Positions 32,393 through 42,074 are shown, numbered from the stretch's first letter. The stretch: DNA of 50,649 nt from Eubacteriales bacterium (GCA_030531595.1 JAUNND010000008.1:1-50649); one strand, 5' to 3'. A program made the numbers and translations. Notes: generated by a model not told the origin, from the sequence alone.

Positions 32393-33943
32393 ATGACCAA
32401 ATACGACGTCGTGGTCGTAGGCGCCGGCAACGGCGGCCTGTCCGCCGCGACATATCTTGCAAACGCAGGCAAAAAAGTGCTTGTTCTCGAAAAGCACAAT
32501 CTGCCCGGCGGCTGCGCCACGAGCTTCAGGAGAGGCGCATACGAGTTTGAGGCCACGCTGCATGAGCTTTGCCAGTTCGGTACAGGCGAGGGCGAGGGCA
32601 AACGCGGCGCTGTCCGTCAGCTTGTCGATGATATGTACAAGCTGGATGTTGAGTGGTGCAGTGCGGACGAATCCTTTGCATCCATCGCTACCGACCCGGA
32701 CGGCTTCAATGTGGCCATGCCGGCAGGCGTTCAGAACTTCATTGATGAGATGGAGCGTCAGGTACCCGGCAGCCGTGAGTCGATGACGACGGTTTTGGAG
32801 CTTGGACGGATGCTGGTCGACGGTGTGGAATGGCTCTATGAACGCCATAATGAGCCGACGCCGCCGCAGAAGGTCGAAATGCTTCTTAAATATTACGACC
32901 TCATGTGCCTTGTTCCTCAGCCGTGCGACGCTATGCTCAGAAAGATCGGCGTACCCGACAAAGCCAGACAGATATTTGAATCTTATTGGACTTACGTTTC
33001 GGCAGACTCTACCGAAATGAGCTTTGCACCGTATGTGTTTATGACCTATGTTTACCTTACGCAGAAGCCGTGGTTTGCCAAAAACCGCAGCCATGAGGTC
33101 AGCCTCGCTTTCGATAAGCGCATCCGTGAGCTGGGCGGCGATATCTGGTACAACAGTGAGGTAAAGAAGATCGACATCCGCAATAAGCAGGTATACGGAG
33201 TGGAGCTTGCGAGCGGCGAGTATATCGAATGCAGGTGGGTTATTTCAAATCTGATGCCCCATGTTGTGTATGACCGTATGGTCGATAAAAATGAAGTTCC
33301 CGAGTACGAGCGCAAGAAAATGAACGCGCAGCGTCTTGCTCAGGCTGCCTTCACCGTATATCTCGGCCTTGATGCATCCGCAGAAGAGATCGGATTGAAA
33401 AATTACGACACCTTTATGCGCTACACGCCCGATAATCATGAGCAGTTTCTCTCGTCAAGCTCCATTGAGACGCATAAGGACATCACCTGCACCGTTCTGA
33501 CAAGTGCGCTTCCCGACGCGGCAGGCGAGGGGAGAGCCTTCATTCAGTTTAGTAAGTTCTATGACGGCGACCCGTTCAAGGATGTCACCGAAGAAAACTA
33601 TTTCAAGATCAAGGATAAAATTGCCCGTGACTGCGTGGAGCGTTACGAGGAGGTCACCGGCTGCGACCTGCAGAGCCATATTGAAGAGATCGTTGTTGCC
33701 TCTCCCGTGACATGGGCACGCTATCTCGGCACTCCCAGGGGCGATGTTTACGGCTATATTCCGGCAACCTGGGACGGAATGTTCCCGAGAGTACAGTGCG
33801 GTCACCGGGAAGACTATCAGATCAACGGTCTGAGATTTGTCGGAGGACACGGCACCCAGATGGACGGCTATTCACAGGCATATCTCAGCGGCGCAGAACA
33901 GGCGCGATATATGCTCCTGGACATGAAGAAGGAGGGCAAGTAA
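32393..33943 (+). CDS. CrtI-like FAD-dependent oxidoreductase (516 aa)
   Basis: Phytoene-desaturase-family flavoprotein. The Rossmann FAD motif VVVGAGNGGLSAATYLANAGKKVLVLEK lies at residues 6-33, followed by LPGGCATSFRRGAYEFE (typical CrtI N-terminus); the C-terminal FAD block LRFVGGHGTQMDGYSQAYLSGAEQA is also present. In a non-carotenogenic anaerobe it more likely desaturates, saturates or isomerises another polyprenoid or lipid. Because the next gene encodes an NAD(P)H-dependent flavin/[2Fe-2S] reductase starting 1 bp after its stop, the pair is predicted to form an electron-transfer system. GGGAGG precedes the ATG at 32393. Confidence 0.85.
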   Translation: MTKYDVVVVGAGNGGLSAATYLANAGKKVLVLEKHNLPGGCATSFRRGAYEFEATLHELCQFGTGEGEGKRGAVRQLVDDMYKLDVEWCSADESFASIATDPDGFNVAMPAGVQNFIDEMERQVPGSRESMTTVLELGRMLVDGVEWLYERHNEPTPPQKVEMLLKYYDLMCLVPQPCDAMLRKIGVPDKARQIFESYWTYVSADSTEMSFAPYVFMTYVYLTQKPWFAKNRSHEVSLAFDKRIRELGGDIWYNSEVKKIDIRNKQVYGVELASGEYIECRWVISNLMPHVVYDRMVDKNEVPEYERKKMNAQRLAQAAFTVYLGLDASAEEIGLKNYDTFMRYTPDNHEQFLSSSSIETHKDITCTVLTSALPDAAGEGRAFIQFSKFYDGDPFKDVTEENYFKIKDKIARDCVERYEEVTGCDLQSHIEEIVVASPVTWARYLGTPRGDVYGYIPATWDGMFPRVQCGHREDYQINGLRFVGGHGTQMDGYSQAYLSGAEQARYMLLDMKKEGK

Positions 33944-33944
33944 G

Positions 33945-35165
33945 ATGGGAAAATATAACTACAAGAGAGATGTTTTCAAGGGTCTGACTCCGTTTCCCTT
34001 CCTCGGCGAGGTCAAGACGAGACTAAAGGCGATCGAGGCCGCTCCCGCGACGATCCCTCAGTCTGTTTTCAATGCCAATATCCTTGCAAAGAGCCTGCAC
34101 CCCGCCGTACAGTACTGCAAAATAGTTAAAGTTGTCGATCACGGCGACGCCAAGAGCTTTACTCTTGCTCCCGACAAGGAAAAGGGCACGGAGAAAATGG
34201 CGTATTTCCGCGCCAGCCAGTATGTTTCCGTGGCACTGAATATAAACGGTGCATCTGTCAACAAGCCCTACACCATCCGCTCCAACCCCAAGGATGCGCT
34301 CGAAACCGACAGCACCTATATCCTTACGGTCAAGCGCACCAATCCCTCCTATGCCTCCGGCTGGATACTCGACAACTGGAAGGAAGGGGACAGCGTTGAG
34401 ATAAGCGGACCCTTAGGCGATTTCTACTACATGGATCTCAAGGACGCAAAGCACGTTGTAGCACTTGCCGGCGGAAGCGGCATTACGCCCTTCTACTCCA
34501 TGGCGGCAGCTATCGTTGACGGTATTGAGGACTTTGATATGACCATCCTCTACGGCTCGCGCACGTGTGACGGCATACTTCTTAAGGACGAGATAGAGGA
34601 GCTTGCGGCAAAGAGCAATGGCCGCGTCAAGGTCGTCCATGTCCTTTCCCATGAGGAAAAGGCGGGATATGAGCACGGATTTCTGAATGCGGAGCTTATA
34701 AAGAAATATGCCCCCGACGGCGATTACAGCGTATTCATGTGCGGACCCAAGGCAATGTATGACTTCTGCATCGGCGAGTGCGTTAAACTCGGTCTTAAAA
34801 AGCGCAGATACAGAGCGGAGATGTCCGGCGACTACATGAACGTGGAAAAGAACGCGGACTTCCCTGCGGATACAAAGGAAAAGGAATATAAGCTCACTGT
34901 TGATATACGCGGCGAAAAGCAGACCGTAACTGCCAGAGGCGGCGAAACTCTGCTGTGGGCGATGGAAAAAGCCGGGATAAACGCACCGTCCCACTGCCGA
35001 AGCGGCGAGTGCGGCTGGTGTCATTCAAGACTTGTCTCCGGCGAGGTCTATATCCCCGAGGACGCAGACGGCCGCCGCGCCGCCGATAAAAAGTTCGGCT
35101 GGGTGCATCCCTGCTGCACCTATCCTCTCAGCGATATAGAGCTGTGCATTTTCCCGACCAAATAA
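33945..35165 (+). CDS. Ferredoxin reductase-type flavoprotein with C-terminal [2Fe-2S] domain (406 aa)
   Basis: Electron-transfer protein. Residues about 100-200 are the FAD-binding barrel (NKPYTIRSNP and EGDSVEISGPLGDF), 200-300 the NAD(P)-binding fold (ALAGGSGITPFYSM, FMCGPKAMYDF), and 320-406 a plant-type ferredoxin with C351-x4-C356-x2-C359 and the fourth Cys at 390 or 391 (HPCCTYPL). The domain order FNR-ferredoxin matches oxygenase reductases such as BenC run in reverse order. The start is 1 bp after the CrtI-like gene, with GGAGGGCAAG before it, so the proteins are probably made in equal amounts and work together. Confidence 0.88.
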   Translation: MGKYNYKRDVFKGLTPFPFLGEVKTRLKAIEAAPATIPQSVFNANILAKSLHPAVQYCKIVKVVDHGDAKSFTLAPDKEKGTEKMAYFRASQYVSVALNINGASVNKPYTIRSNPKDALETDSTYILTVKRTNPSYASGWILDNWKEGDSVEISGPLGDFYYMDLKDAKHVVALAGGSGITPFYSMAAAIVDGIEDFDMTILYGSRTCDGILLKDEIEELAAKSNGRVKVVHVLSHEEKAGYEHGFLNAELIKKYAPDGDYSVFMCGPKAMYDFCIGECVKLGLKKRRYRAEMSGDYMNVEKNADFPADTKEKEYKLTVDIRGEKQTVTARGGETLLWAMEKAGINAPSHCRSGECGWCHSRLVSGEVYIPEDADGRRAADKKFGWVHPCCTYPLSDIELCIFPTK

Positions 35166-35262
35166 ACTATGATCCCTGCATCGAAAAACGGTGCGGGGAT
35201 TTGTTGATTTTTATGAAAAACAGTGGTAGTATCATGGCAATATAAATACGGAGGGATTTACT

Positions 35263-35985
35263 GTGAAAATATATGCCCACAGAGGCTACAGCGGGAGATA
35301 TCCCGAAAATACGATGCTCGCTTTTCAGAAAGCCGTGGAAGCGGGATGTGACGGCGTGGAAATGGATGTACAGCTCAGCCGTGACGGGGAAGTGGTCATT
35401 ATTCACGACGAGCTGCTCGACAGGACGACCGACGGCAAAGGCTTTGTAAAGGATCGTACACTCTCGGAGCTGAAAAAACTTGATGCATCAAAAGTAAAGC
35501 CGGGGGAATGGGGGAGACAGCAGATACCGACCTTTGACGAGTTCTGCGCATGGCTTGCCGGAACGGATATTACAGCCAATGTTGAGCTGAAAACGGGTAT
35601 AGTCTATTATCCCGAAATCGTTGAAAAGTGCATCGGGATCATCCGAAAATACGATGTTGCCGATAAGATAATCTTTTCGTCTTTTAATCATGTATCGGTG
35701 CTCAGAGCAAAAAAGCTCGCACCGGAAATTCCGGTGGGAGCTCTTGTGGAGGGGTACAGTGTGACTTATGCGGGCTATTACTGCGCCGAAAACGGTATAC
35801 AGTATTATCATCCCGACTTCTGCCTGCTCAATGATGAGGCTGTGAAAGAGTGTAAAGAGCATAATGTCGGCATCAATGTGTGGACGGTCAACGACCTGAA
35901 CGCCTTTGAAAAGCTCGTGGAGTGGGACGTCGACGGTGTGATCACAAACTATCCGAAAGTACTCTATGATTGGCTGCACAGATAA
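35263..35985 (+). CDS. Glycerophosphodiester phosphodiesterase (240 aa)
   Basis: Hydrolyses glycerophosphodiesters to glycerol-3-phosphate and an alcohol. AHRGYSGRYPENT at the N-terminus carries the HRG and E-N motif; EMDVQLSRDGEVVIIHDE supplies the metal ligands and second catalytic His. There is no signal peptide, so it is cytoplasmic (UgpQ-like). The start is GTG at 35263 with a perfect GGAGGG 9 bases upstream. It converges with the MATE gene, only 5 bp apart; no terminator is evident between them. Confidence 0.93.
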   Translation: MKIYAHRGYSGRYPENTMLAFQKAVEAGCDGVEMDVQLSRDGEVVIIHDELLDRTTDGKGFVKDRTLSELKKLDASKVKPGEWGRQQIPTFDEFCAWLAGTDITANVELKTGIVYYPEIVEKCIGIIRKYDVADKIIFSSFNHVSVLRAKKLAPEIPVGALVEGYSVTYAGYYCAENGIQYYHPDFCLLNDEAVKECKEHNVGINVWTVNDLNAFEKLVEWDVDGVITNYPKVLYDWLHR

Positions 35986-35990
35986 GAATA

Positions 35991-37337
35991 CTATGCGGTC
36001 AGCATTGATTTATTGTATATGTAAATGCTGTACCCGCCCTCTGCCAGCGCAAGAAGCAGCCAGCCAGTAATGACGGAGATACAGATGCCGGAAATTCCGT
36101 AAAGCGGGATAAGAAATACCGACAGAAGTACACGCAGAAAGATCTGTCCGAAGGAAGCGATCATCGTGAGACGCAGACGACCGAGCCCGCGGAAAAAACC
36201 CTGTATCATTTCATCGACAAACGCAGACAGATAGAAAAAGGACATTATCCCGATATATTCCGCTCCCGCCGCGATGACCTCGGTATTGTCCGAGAACATG
36301 GTTATGAGCCGGGCGGGGAAGCATCTGAATATGACGGCGATGACGATGGCCATGCAAACAGCCGTTCGTATTCCCGCTTTGTAGAATTTACCGGCTCTTA
36401 TCCTGTCGCTGTGTCCTATATTCTGAGAGATACACACTACCATAGCGGCCGATACGCCCTGAGAGAAACAGAAGGCAAACTGCTCAATGCGCATACCCAT
36501 GTTGTAGCCGGTGACCGTGAGAGTTCCGAGACTCGTGAGCATTCCCTGAATGAGAAGCCTGCCGATGCACACAACGGCCTGCTGCAGAGCGGCAGCCCAT
36601 GCGTAAGTGAGCAGAACTCCGGCCTCTGCGTGAGAATAGCGGAATTCGCCGCGTTTAAGGGACAGTGCCGGATATTTGTTACAGGCGTACAAAATACACC
36701 ATACCGCCGAGAAAAGCTGACAGAGTGCCGTTGAAAGAGCGATACCGACGATTCCGGCGTGAAACACCGCCACCAGCAGCAGGTCAAGCCCTACGTGCAG
36801 ACAGGAGGACGCAAGCAATATCAGAAAAGGCGCCGAGGAATTTCCGCAGGAGCGAAGCGCGGAGGCGTAGTAGTTATACAGAAAGCAAAACGGCATACCG
36901 AGAAAGACAACTCTCAGGTAACGCATAGCTTCCGTGCATACGTCTCTTTCCGTCCCCTGTAAAGTAAGAATTCTCGGACTGATGAATATGCCGATAAGCG
37001 AAATAAGGAACGTAAGTATAATTCCACCGATCAAAGCGGTGGAATTTGTTATTTTAAGCTTTGTATTCTGTCCGCCGCCGAAAAGCCGTGCGATCAATAC
37101 GCCGATACCGATGGTACCGCCGATGATCAGAGCGGTTGCTATATCCATGATCGGGGATGCAACGGATATTCCCGACAGCGACAGATCGCCGAGAAAGTTT
37201 CCGACAACGACAGCATCGATGAGATTATAAAGCTGCTGAAAGATGTTCCCCAAAATGATCGGAAGTGCAAACCTCAGAAGCGTTGAATTGACGGAACCGG
37301 AAAGAATGTTTCCGGAACGAATGAAACCTTTGTCCAC
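35991..37337 (-). CDS. MATE family efflux transporter (448 aa)
   Basis: Twelve-helix Na+ or H+ antiporter for drugs or metabolites. The two six-helix halves are visible: LPIILGNIFQQLYNLIDAVVVGNFLG starts the first and QAVVCIGRLLIQGMLTSLGTLTVTGYNMGMRIEQFAF the second. The start is GTG at 37337, four bases after the alaX stop, with GAG eight bases upstream. Last gene of the mtaB-serC-serA-alaX-MATE operon. Substrate unknown. Confidence 0.92.
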   Translation of the reverse strand: MDKGFIRSGNILSGSVNSTLLRFALPIILGNIFQQLYNLIDAVVVGNFLGDLSLSGISVASPIMDIATALIIGGTIGIGVLIARLFGGGQNTKLKITNSTALIGGIILTFLISLIGIFISPRILTLQGTERDVCTEAMRYLRVVFLGMPFCFLYNYYASALRSCGNSSAPFLILLASSCLHVGLDLLLVAVFHAGIVGIALSTALCQLFSAVWCILYACNKYPALSLKRGEFRYSHAEAGVLLTYAWAAALQQAVVCIGRLLIQGMLTSLGTLTVTGYNMGMRIEQFAFCFSQGVSAAMVVCISQNIGHSDRIRAGKFYKAGIRTAVCMAIVIAVIFRCFPARLITMFSDNTEVIAAGAEYIGIMSFFYLSAFVDEMIQGFFRGLGRLRLTMIASFGQIFLRVLLSVFLIPLYGISGICISVITGWLLLALAEGGYSIYIYNKSMLTA

Positions 37338-37341
37338 GGTT

Positions 37342-38526
37342 TTACTCTTTTCGTAAAAAATCGGAATTAATAAAACTTTCTATCTGATATCTTGTACCGG
37401 TCGAGCGTCCCTGTATCATTTCTCTGCTGCCGCCGCCCTTGCCGGATATACCCGCGTTGATCTCTTTGCCGTTTGCGCGGAGGTCAACATTTTTACTGCC
37501 GATTATGTAGTTATACGCTCCGTCGCTGCCCGAAAAGGCCGCGGCAATTCCGCCGCACTTAGGTACAAGCATATTTACAAGCTCACGCAGAGCCACCTCG
37601 TCAAGCACACTGTCAAAAACGCAGATATTGCCGTTTGTCGGCTCAACGGAACCGGCCTTCATTTTTGCAAGCTCCATGCTGACAGCGGAAATGCGCTCCT
37701 TCGCTTTGACGTTTTCGTTGAGAACACGCTCGACAGCCCTCGCGCACTCGTGGCGTTTTGCGCTCAAAAGGCGGGATATATCGGTGACATTCTCCTGCAT
37801 CACCCTCACGGCGTCCAGCGCGTCCATACCGGCGGTGAGCGTCACCCTTATTCCGCCGCGATGACGCATGAAGTCAAGTATCTTTATCATGCCTATCTCG
37901 CCGGTGTGTGACACATGGGGCGCACAGCAGGCACAGCGGTCAATACCCGGTATCTCAACTATTCTCACATCGTGCGTAAGCTCTAACTTGCTGCGGTATT
38001 CAAGCGTTTCAAGGGTTTCACTGTCGGGGAAGCTCGCCGTAACGGGAATATCTGCGCGGACTGCTTCATTGGCGCGGCGTTCTATCTCCATAAGCTCGTC
38101 CCATGTCAGCTCCTTGTCGAAGTCAATGGTCATATCGCCGCTGCCCATGTGAAAGCCCACATTCTCAACGCCGTTCAGAGCGTTTGAAATGCCGGAGACG
38201 ATATGCTCACCGCTGTGGCACTGCATCCGGCGGTATCTCTGCTCCCAGTCGAGTTTGCAGAGGTATTCCGCGCCGACGGTAAGAGGCTGGTTTACATAAT
38301 GAATGATACTGCCGTCCTTTTCGCGCACATCGGTTACTCGCACATCACCGATAAAGCCCGTGTCGGCACTCTGCCCGCCGCCCTCCGGGAAAAAGGCGGT
38401 CTTGTCAAGAGTGACGGCAAAGCCGTTTTTTACCTCGGAAACGCCGGTAATCGTTGCCGAAAATTCGTGTAAATGGCTGTCAATATAATAGAGGCGGTTT
38501 TCAATGCTGCTTATTCTGTCGTTCAT
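37342..38526 (-). CDS. Alanyl-tRNA editing protein, long form (AlaX-like, 394 aa)
   Basis: Free-standing editing domain that hydrolyses mischarged Ser- or Gly-tRNA(Ala). The zinc site is HSGEH (HxxxH) near residue 104 and CAPHVSHTGEIG (CxxxH) near residue 201. After the AlaRS-like editing core, the C-terminal 170 residues form a coiled-coil/DHHA1 region (AVERVLNENVKAKERISAVSMELAKM and the GGGSREMIQGRSTG block), so this is the AlaX-L class. It overlaps the serA stop by 4 bases. A serine-tRNA editing factor in the same operon as serine biosynthesis is a sensible pairing (inference). Confidence 0.9.
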   Translation of the reverse strand: MNDRISSIENRLYYIDSHLHEFSATITGVSEVKNGFAVTLDKTAFFPEGGGQSADTGFIGDVRVTDVREKDGSIIHYVNQPLTVGAEYLCKLDWEQRYRRMQCHSGEHIVSGISNALNGVENVGFHMGSGDMTIDFDKELTWDELMEIERRANEAVRADIPVTASFPDSETLETLEYRSKLELTHDVRIVEIPGIDRCACCAPHVSHTGEIGMIKILDFMRHRGGIRVTLTAGMDALDAVRVMQENVTDISRLLSAKRHECARAVERVLNENVKAKERISAVSMELAKMKAGSVEPTNGNICVFDSVLDEVALRELVNMLVPKCGGIAAAFSGSDGAYNYIIGSKNVDLRANGKEINAGISGKGGGSREMIQGRSTGTRYQIESFINSDFLRKE

Positions 38527-39686
38527 AATACCCTCACTCTGAGCACGTTGTTCATATTCCGTATAGCGTCCGCGGTCTCGCTGTCTATCGCCGTTCCGAG
38601 GTCGATGATGGTATACGCGTACTCGCCGCGGGGCTTGTTTATCATGTGCTCGACGTTTATGTTTCTGTCGCCGATAAACTCAAGTATCCTTGTGAGCATA
38701 CGCGGCACATTGCGGTGCAGAACGCATAAGCGGCACACACCCATGCGGCTTAAAGATGCGCAGGGCAGATTGACGGAGTTTTTGATATTGCCGTTGAGCA
38801 GGTAATCGTACAGCTCGTCCGCCGCCATTTCCGCGCAGCGGTCCTCGCTTTCGGGGGTACACGCGCCTAAATGGGGCATGGCTATGACATTGGGTGCCCT
38901 CAAAATGACCTCATTGGGGAAGTCGGTGACGTATTTTGCGACCTTGCCGCTGTCAAGAGCGGCGGTCATGGCAACATCGTCCACGACCTCGGCGCGGGAC
39001 TCGTTGATAATGCGCACACCGTTTTTCATCCGGGAAAACGCCTTTTCGTCTATCATGTGGTGTGTGCTCTCGGAATACGGCACGTTGAGGCTTATATAAT
39101 CGCTGTTCGTGAATATCTGCGAAATATCGTCACAGCGTATGACCTCGCGACTGAGCTGCCACGCGGCTTCAACGGACATATAGGGGTCATAGCCGTAGAC
39201 CGTCATGCCGAATTCAAGGGCGATGTTTGCGACAAGTGCGCCGATAGCACCGAGACCGATAACGCCGAGAGACTTGCCGAGAAGCTCGGGACCGGCAAAA
39301 TCGGACTTGCCCTTTTCGACTAATTTGGGTATCTCCCTGCCTCTGTCGGATATGCTCTTTACCCATTCGATAGCACCGACAACATCACGCGACGCCATGA
39401 CCATAGAGCATATCTCCTGCTCCTTTACCGCCTGCGCGTTCGCGCCCGGGGTATTGAAAACGACGATACCCTTCTCGGCACAGTCCTCAACGGGGATATT
39501 ATTATAGCCCGATCCCGCTCTTGCAATGGCAAGGAGATTATCGTTAAAGCGGCAGTCGTGCAGATTTGCCGAGCGTATCAGAAGTCCGTCCGGTTCGTCC
39601 ACATTCTTGCCGACCAGACAGCCGCGCTTTTCAAGTCTTGTAATGCCGAAGGGGGATATGGAGTTCATTGTCTGTATCTTAAACAT
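38523..39686 (-). CDS. serA: D-3-phosphoglycerate dehydrogenase (387 aa)
   Basis: First step of serine synthesis: oxidises 3-phosphoglycerate to 3-phosphohydroxypyruvate. The NAD motif GKSLGVIGLGAIGALVAN lies near residue 137, the active-site Arg near INESRAEVVDD and His in MPHLGACTPESED. A C-terminal ACT domain (about 315-387, CVLHRNVPRMLTRILEFIGDRNINVEHM) could bind serine for feedback control. It lacks the extra regulatory domain of long SerA proteins. The start at 39686 follows GAGGTC and overlaps the end of serC by 8 bases. Confidence 0.93.
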   Translation of the reverse strand: MFKIQTMNSISPFGITRLEKRGCLVGKNVDEPDGLLIRSANLHDCRFNDNLLAIARAGSGYNNIPVEDCAEKGIVVFNTPGANAQAVKEQEICSMVMASRDVVGAIEWVKSISDRGREIPKLVEKGKSDFAGPELLGKSLGVIGLGAIGALVANIALEFGMTVYGYDPYMSVEAAWQLSREVIRCDDISQIFTNSDYISLNVPYSESTHHMIDEKAFSRMKNGVRIINESRAEVVDDVAMTAALDSGKVAKYVTDFPNEVILRAPNVIAMPHLGACTPESEDRCAEMAADELYDYLLNGNIKNSVNLPCASLSRMGVCRLCVLHRNVPRMLTRILEFIGDRNINVEHMINKPRGEYAYTIIDLGTAIDSETADAIRNMNNVLRVRVL

Positions 39687-40761
39687 GGCTGACCTCAAAT
39701 TCTTTCATATATTCTGCAAGCTTTATCGCGCCCTCGATGGGCATGGCGTTATAAAGTGAGGCGCGGAGACCGCCGGTGAGCTTGTGCCCCTTGAGGTTGA
39801 CAAGACCGCGTGAGGCGGCACCCTTTACAAACTCCGCGTCAAGCTCGGCTGAGAGTGTGCGGAAGGTGACGTTCATTTCGCTTCTTGAAGCCCTCTGCGC
39901 GTGGGGAATGAAAAGGGAGCTGTTGTCAAGCACGTCATAGACTATGGCGGAACGCTCCTTTCTAAGCTCTGCCATACCCTCAACGCCGCCGTTTGCCTCA
40001 AGCCAGTCAAGCATCAGCCCCAACATATATATGCACCAGCACGGGGGCGTATTGAGCATGGAGTCCTTTTCTATCATCGTCTTATAGCTCATTATCTCGG
40101 GTGTATACGCAAGCTCACGACCGGCGAGGGACTTATTGATTATAACGACCGTCAGACCGGCGGGAGCCATATTTTTCTGCGCACCGGCGTAGATCATGCC
40201 GTACTTTGACACGTCCACGCTGCGCGAGAGAATATCCGATGACATATCGCACACGACGGGGCAGGGAGCATGGGGCGTATACTGCCACTCGGTGCCGTAT
40301 ACGGTGTTGTTGGCACAGTAATAGAAGTATTCGGGATTTTCAGAGAATTTAAGCTCGCTCTGAGCGGGAATACGGTCGTGCCCTGTTGAAGTGCTGTCGT
40401 ATATCACATTGACCGTGCCGTATTTTTCCGCCTCCCTTGCGGCTTTTCCCGCAAAGTTGCCGGTCACGGCGTAGTCGGCAGCTTTGCCGCAAATTAAATT
40501 CATCGGTATCTGCGCAAACTGCAAGGTCGCGCCGCCCTGTAAAAAAAGAATTTCGTGCGTGTCGGGCACGCTCAGCGCGGCTTTGAGCTTGACCTTGGTC
40601 TCGTCAAAAATACCCTGATAGATTTTGGAGCGATGGCTCATCTCCATGACGGACATTCCGCTCCCGTTATAATTCATCATCTCCCGTGCCGCTCTTTCCA
40701 GTACGCTTTCCGGCATTACGGAGGGTCCTGCGGAAAAATTAAATACTCTGTCGTTTGTCAT
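39679..40761 (-). CDS. serC: Phosphoserine aminotransferase (360 aa)
   Basis: PLP enzyme converting 3-phosphohydroxypyruvate and glutamate to phosphoserine. It opens with FNFSAGPSVMPESVLERA and has GNGSGMSVMEMSHRSKIY-like family sequence (here NYNGSGMSVMEMSHRS). The PLP Lys lies in YAGAQKNMAPAGLTVVI. Usual length. It overlaps mtaB by 4 bases upstream and serA by 8 bases downstream, so the serine genes are translationally coupled. No serB is present in the window. Confidence 0.96.
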   Translation of the reverse strand: MTNDRVFNFSAGPSVMPESVLERAAREMMNYNGSGMSVMEMSHRSKIYQGIFDETKVKLKAALSVPDTHEILFLQGGATLQFAQIPMNLICGKAADYAVTGNFAGKAAREAEKYGTVNVIYDSTSTGHDRIPAQSELKFSENPEYFYYCANNTVYGTEWQYTPHAPCPVVCDMSSDILSRSVDVSKYGMIYAGAQKNMAPAGLTVVIINKSLAGRELAYTPEIMSYKTMIEKDSMLNTPPCWCIYMLGLMLDWLEANGGVEGMAELRKERSAIVYDVLDNSSLFIPHAQRASRSEMNVTFRTLSAELDAEFVKGAASRGLVNLKGHKLTGGLRASLYNAMPIEGAIKLAEYMKEFEVSHV

Positions 40762-42044
40762 ATCAGTTCACCCAATAATATTTCGCCGTCAACGGCGGTT
40801 ATTCTGACATCAAGCGTCTTTCCTCTCAGAGCTTCGCCCTTTGCCTTTACAAGCACATAAGTGTCGCTGTGGCCCGTAAAATATCCGTCCTCACTTGTTT
40901 CAAACAGCACGGGCAGCGTCTGACCTATGCAGGAGTCAAGAAATTCACGGTGCATCCGCTCGCATATCCTCTGCGCCTCATGCGCTCTCGCGTCCTTGAC
41001 GGCTCTGGTGCACTGGTCGGGCATGGAGTCGGCGGGAGTACCCGGTCGGCGGGAGTATGGGAAAATGTGCATATCGGAAAAGGCGCATTTTTGAATAAAA
41101 TCGAGCGTTTCAAGCTGATCTGCGTCCGTTTCCCCTGGAAAGCCGGTTATCAGATCACAGGTAAGACCGCAGTTCGGGAAATATTTTCTCAAAAGCTCCA
41201 CGGCTGAATAGAAATGCGCCGTGTCATATTTGCGGTTCATTGCTTTCAGCGTCCTGTCGCAGCCGGACTGAAGCGACAGATGGAAGTGTCGGCACATTCT
41301 GCCCGTCGCGGCAAGACGGCGGCAGAAGTCCTCGGTTATGACGGTCGGTTCAAGCGAGCCGAGACGGATACGCATATCTGGCGCAGCCTCCGCACACGCG
41401 ACTATCACGTCCGCTAAATTCGGCTTGTCGGGAAGGTCCGCGCCGTAGGAGGCGACCTCTATGCCGGTGAGAATTATTTCCTTGAAGCCCTCGGCGTTTA
41501 ATTTGGCTGTCTCGTAAACCGCGTCCTCAATGGGAAGACTTCTCAGTCTTCCGCGAGTGTAGGGAATGATGCAGTAGGTGCAGAAATTCACACAGCCGTC
41601 CTGTATTTTAAGCATGGCGCGTGTTCTGCCCGAAACGGCACCGGCGGGGAGCTTTTCCAGAACTCTGCGCTTGAAGGGCTCGTCTATATCGCGGCAGCCC
41701 TCACCGGAAAGGTACGCCTTTTCAACGGCATCAACAAGGGCTTTCCTGTTATTCGCGCCGAATATCACGTCCGCGCCAAGCTCTTTGACCGCCTCCGGCT
41801 CTATCTGGGAGTAACAGCCGCAGACCGCGACAACGGCGTCGGGGTTTTCGTCCTTGAGTCTGCGTATAAGCTGGCGGGATTTTCTCCCGCTCTCGGCGGT
41901 GACGGCACAGGTGTTGACGATGATCGCGTCCGCGCTCTCGCCCGCCGCGGCGTGAACGTGCCCGCGCTCACGGAGAAAAGTCTCCATCGCCTGTGTCTCA
42001 TACTGGTTGACCTTACAGCCTAAAGTGGCTATAATGTATCTCAT
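40758..42044 (-). CDS. mtaB: tRNA t6A37 methylthiotransferase MtaB (428 aa)
   Basis: Radical-SAM enzyme that adds a methylthio group to N6-threonylcarbamoyladenosine 37 in tRNA. The N-terminal UPF0004 domain has C10, C46 and a Cys in VCGCYSQ for the auxiliary cluster; the radical-SAM motif is CVNFCTYC near residue 146; a TRAM-like tail ends in VRITAVDGEILLGEL. The start at 42044 (MRYIIATLGCKVNQ) follows GGAG; the frame upstream to 42086 runs into a dispersed repeat. First gene of a five-gene minus-strand operon. The neighbouring cysteine desulfurase is divergent and could supply sulfur (inference). Confidence 0.95.
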   Translation of the reverse strand: MRYIIATLGCKVNQYETQAMETFLRERGHVHAAAGESADAIIVNTCAVTAESGRKSRQLIRRLKDENPDAVVAVCGCYSQIEPEAVKELGADVIFGANNRKALVDAVEKAYLSGEGCRDIDEPFKRRVLEKLPAGAVSGRTRAMLKIQDGCVNFCTYCIIPYTRGRLRSLPIEDAVYETAKLNAEGFKEIILTGIEVASYGADLPDKPNLADVIVACAEAAPDMRIRLGSLEPTVITEDFCRRLAATGRMCRHFHLSLQSGCDRTLKAMNRKYDTAHFYSAVELLRKYFPNCGLTCDLITGFPGETDADQLETLDFIQKCAFSDMHIFPYSRRPGTPADSMPDQCTRAVKDARAHEAQRICERMHREFLDSCIGQTLPVLFETSEDGYFTGHSDTYVLVKAKGEALRGKTLDVRITAVDGEILLGELI

Positions 42045-42074
42045 GCAAATTAACTCCTGTGAAAAATGTGATTT

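Noticed and set aside
31538-33094. 518-codon minus-strand frame across the CDF and CrtI-like genes
   Set aside because: It spans the junction of two clearly coding plus-strand genes and crosses a promoter region; no recognisable motif.
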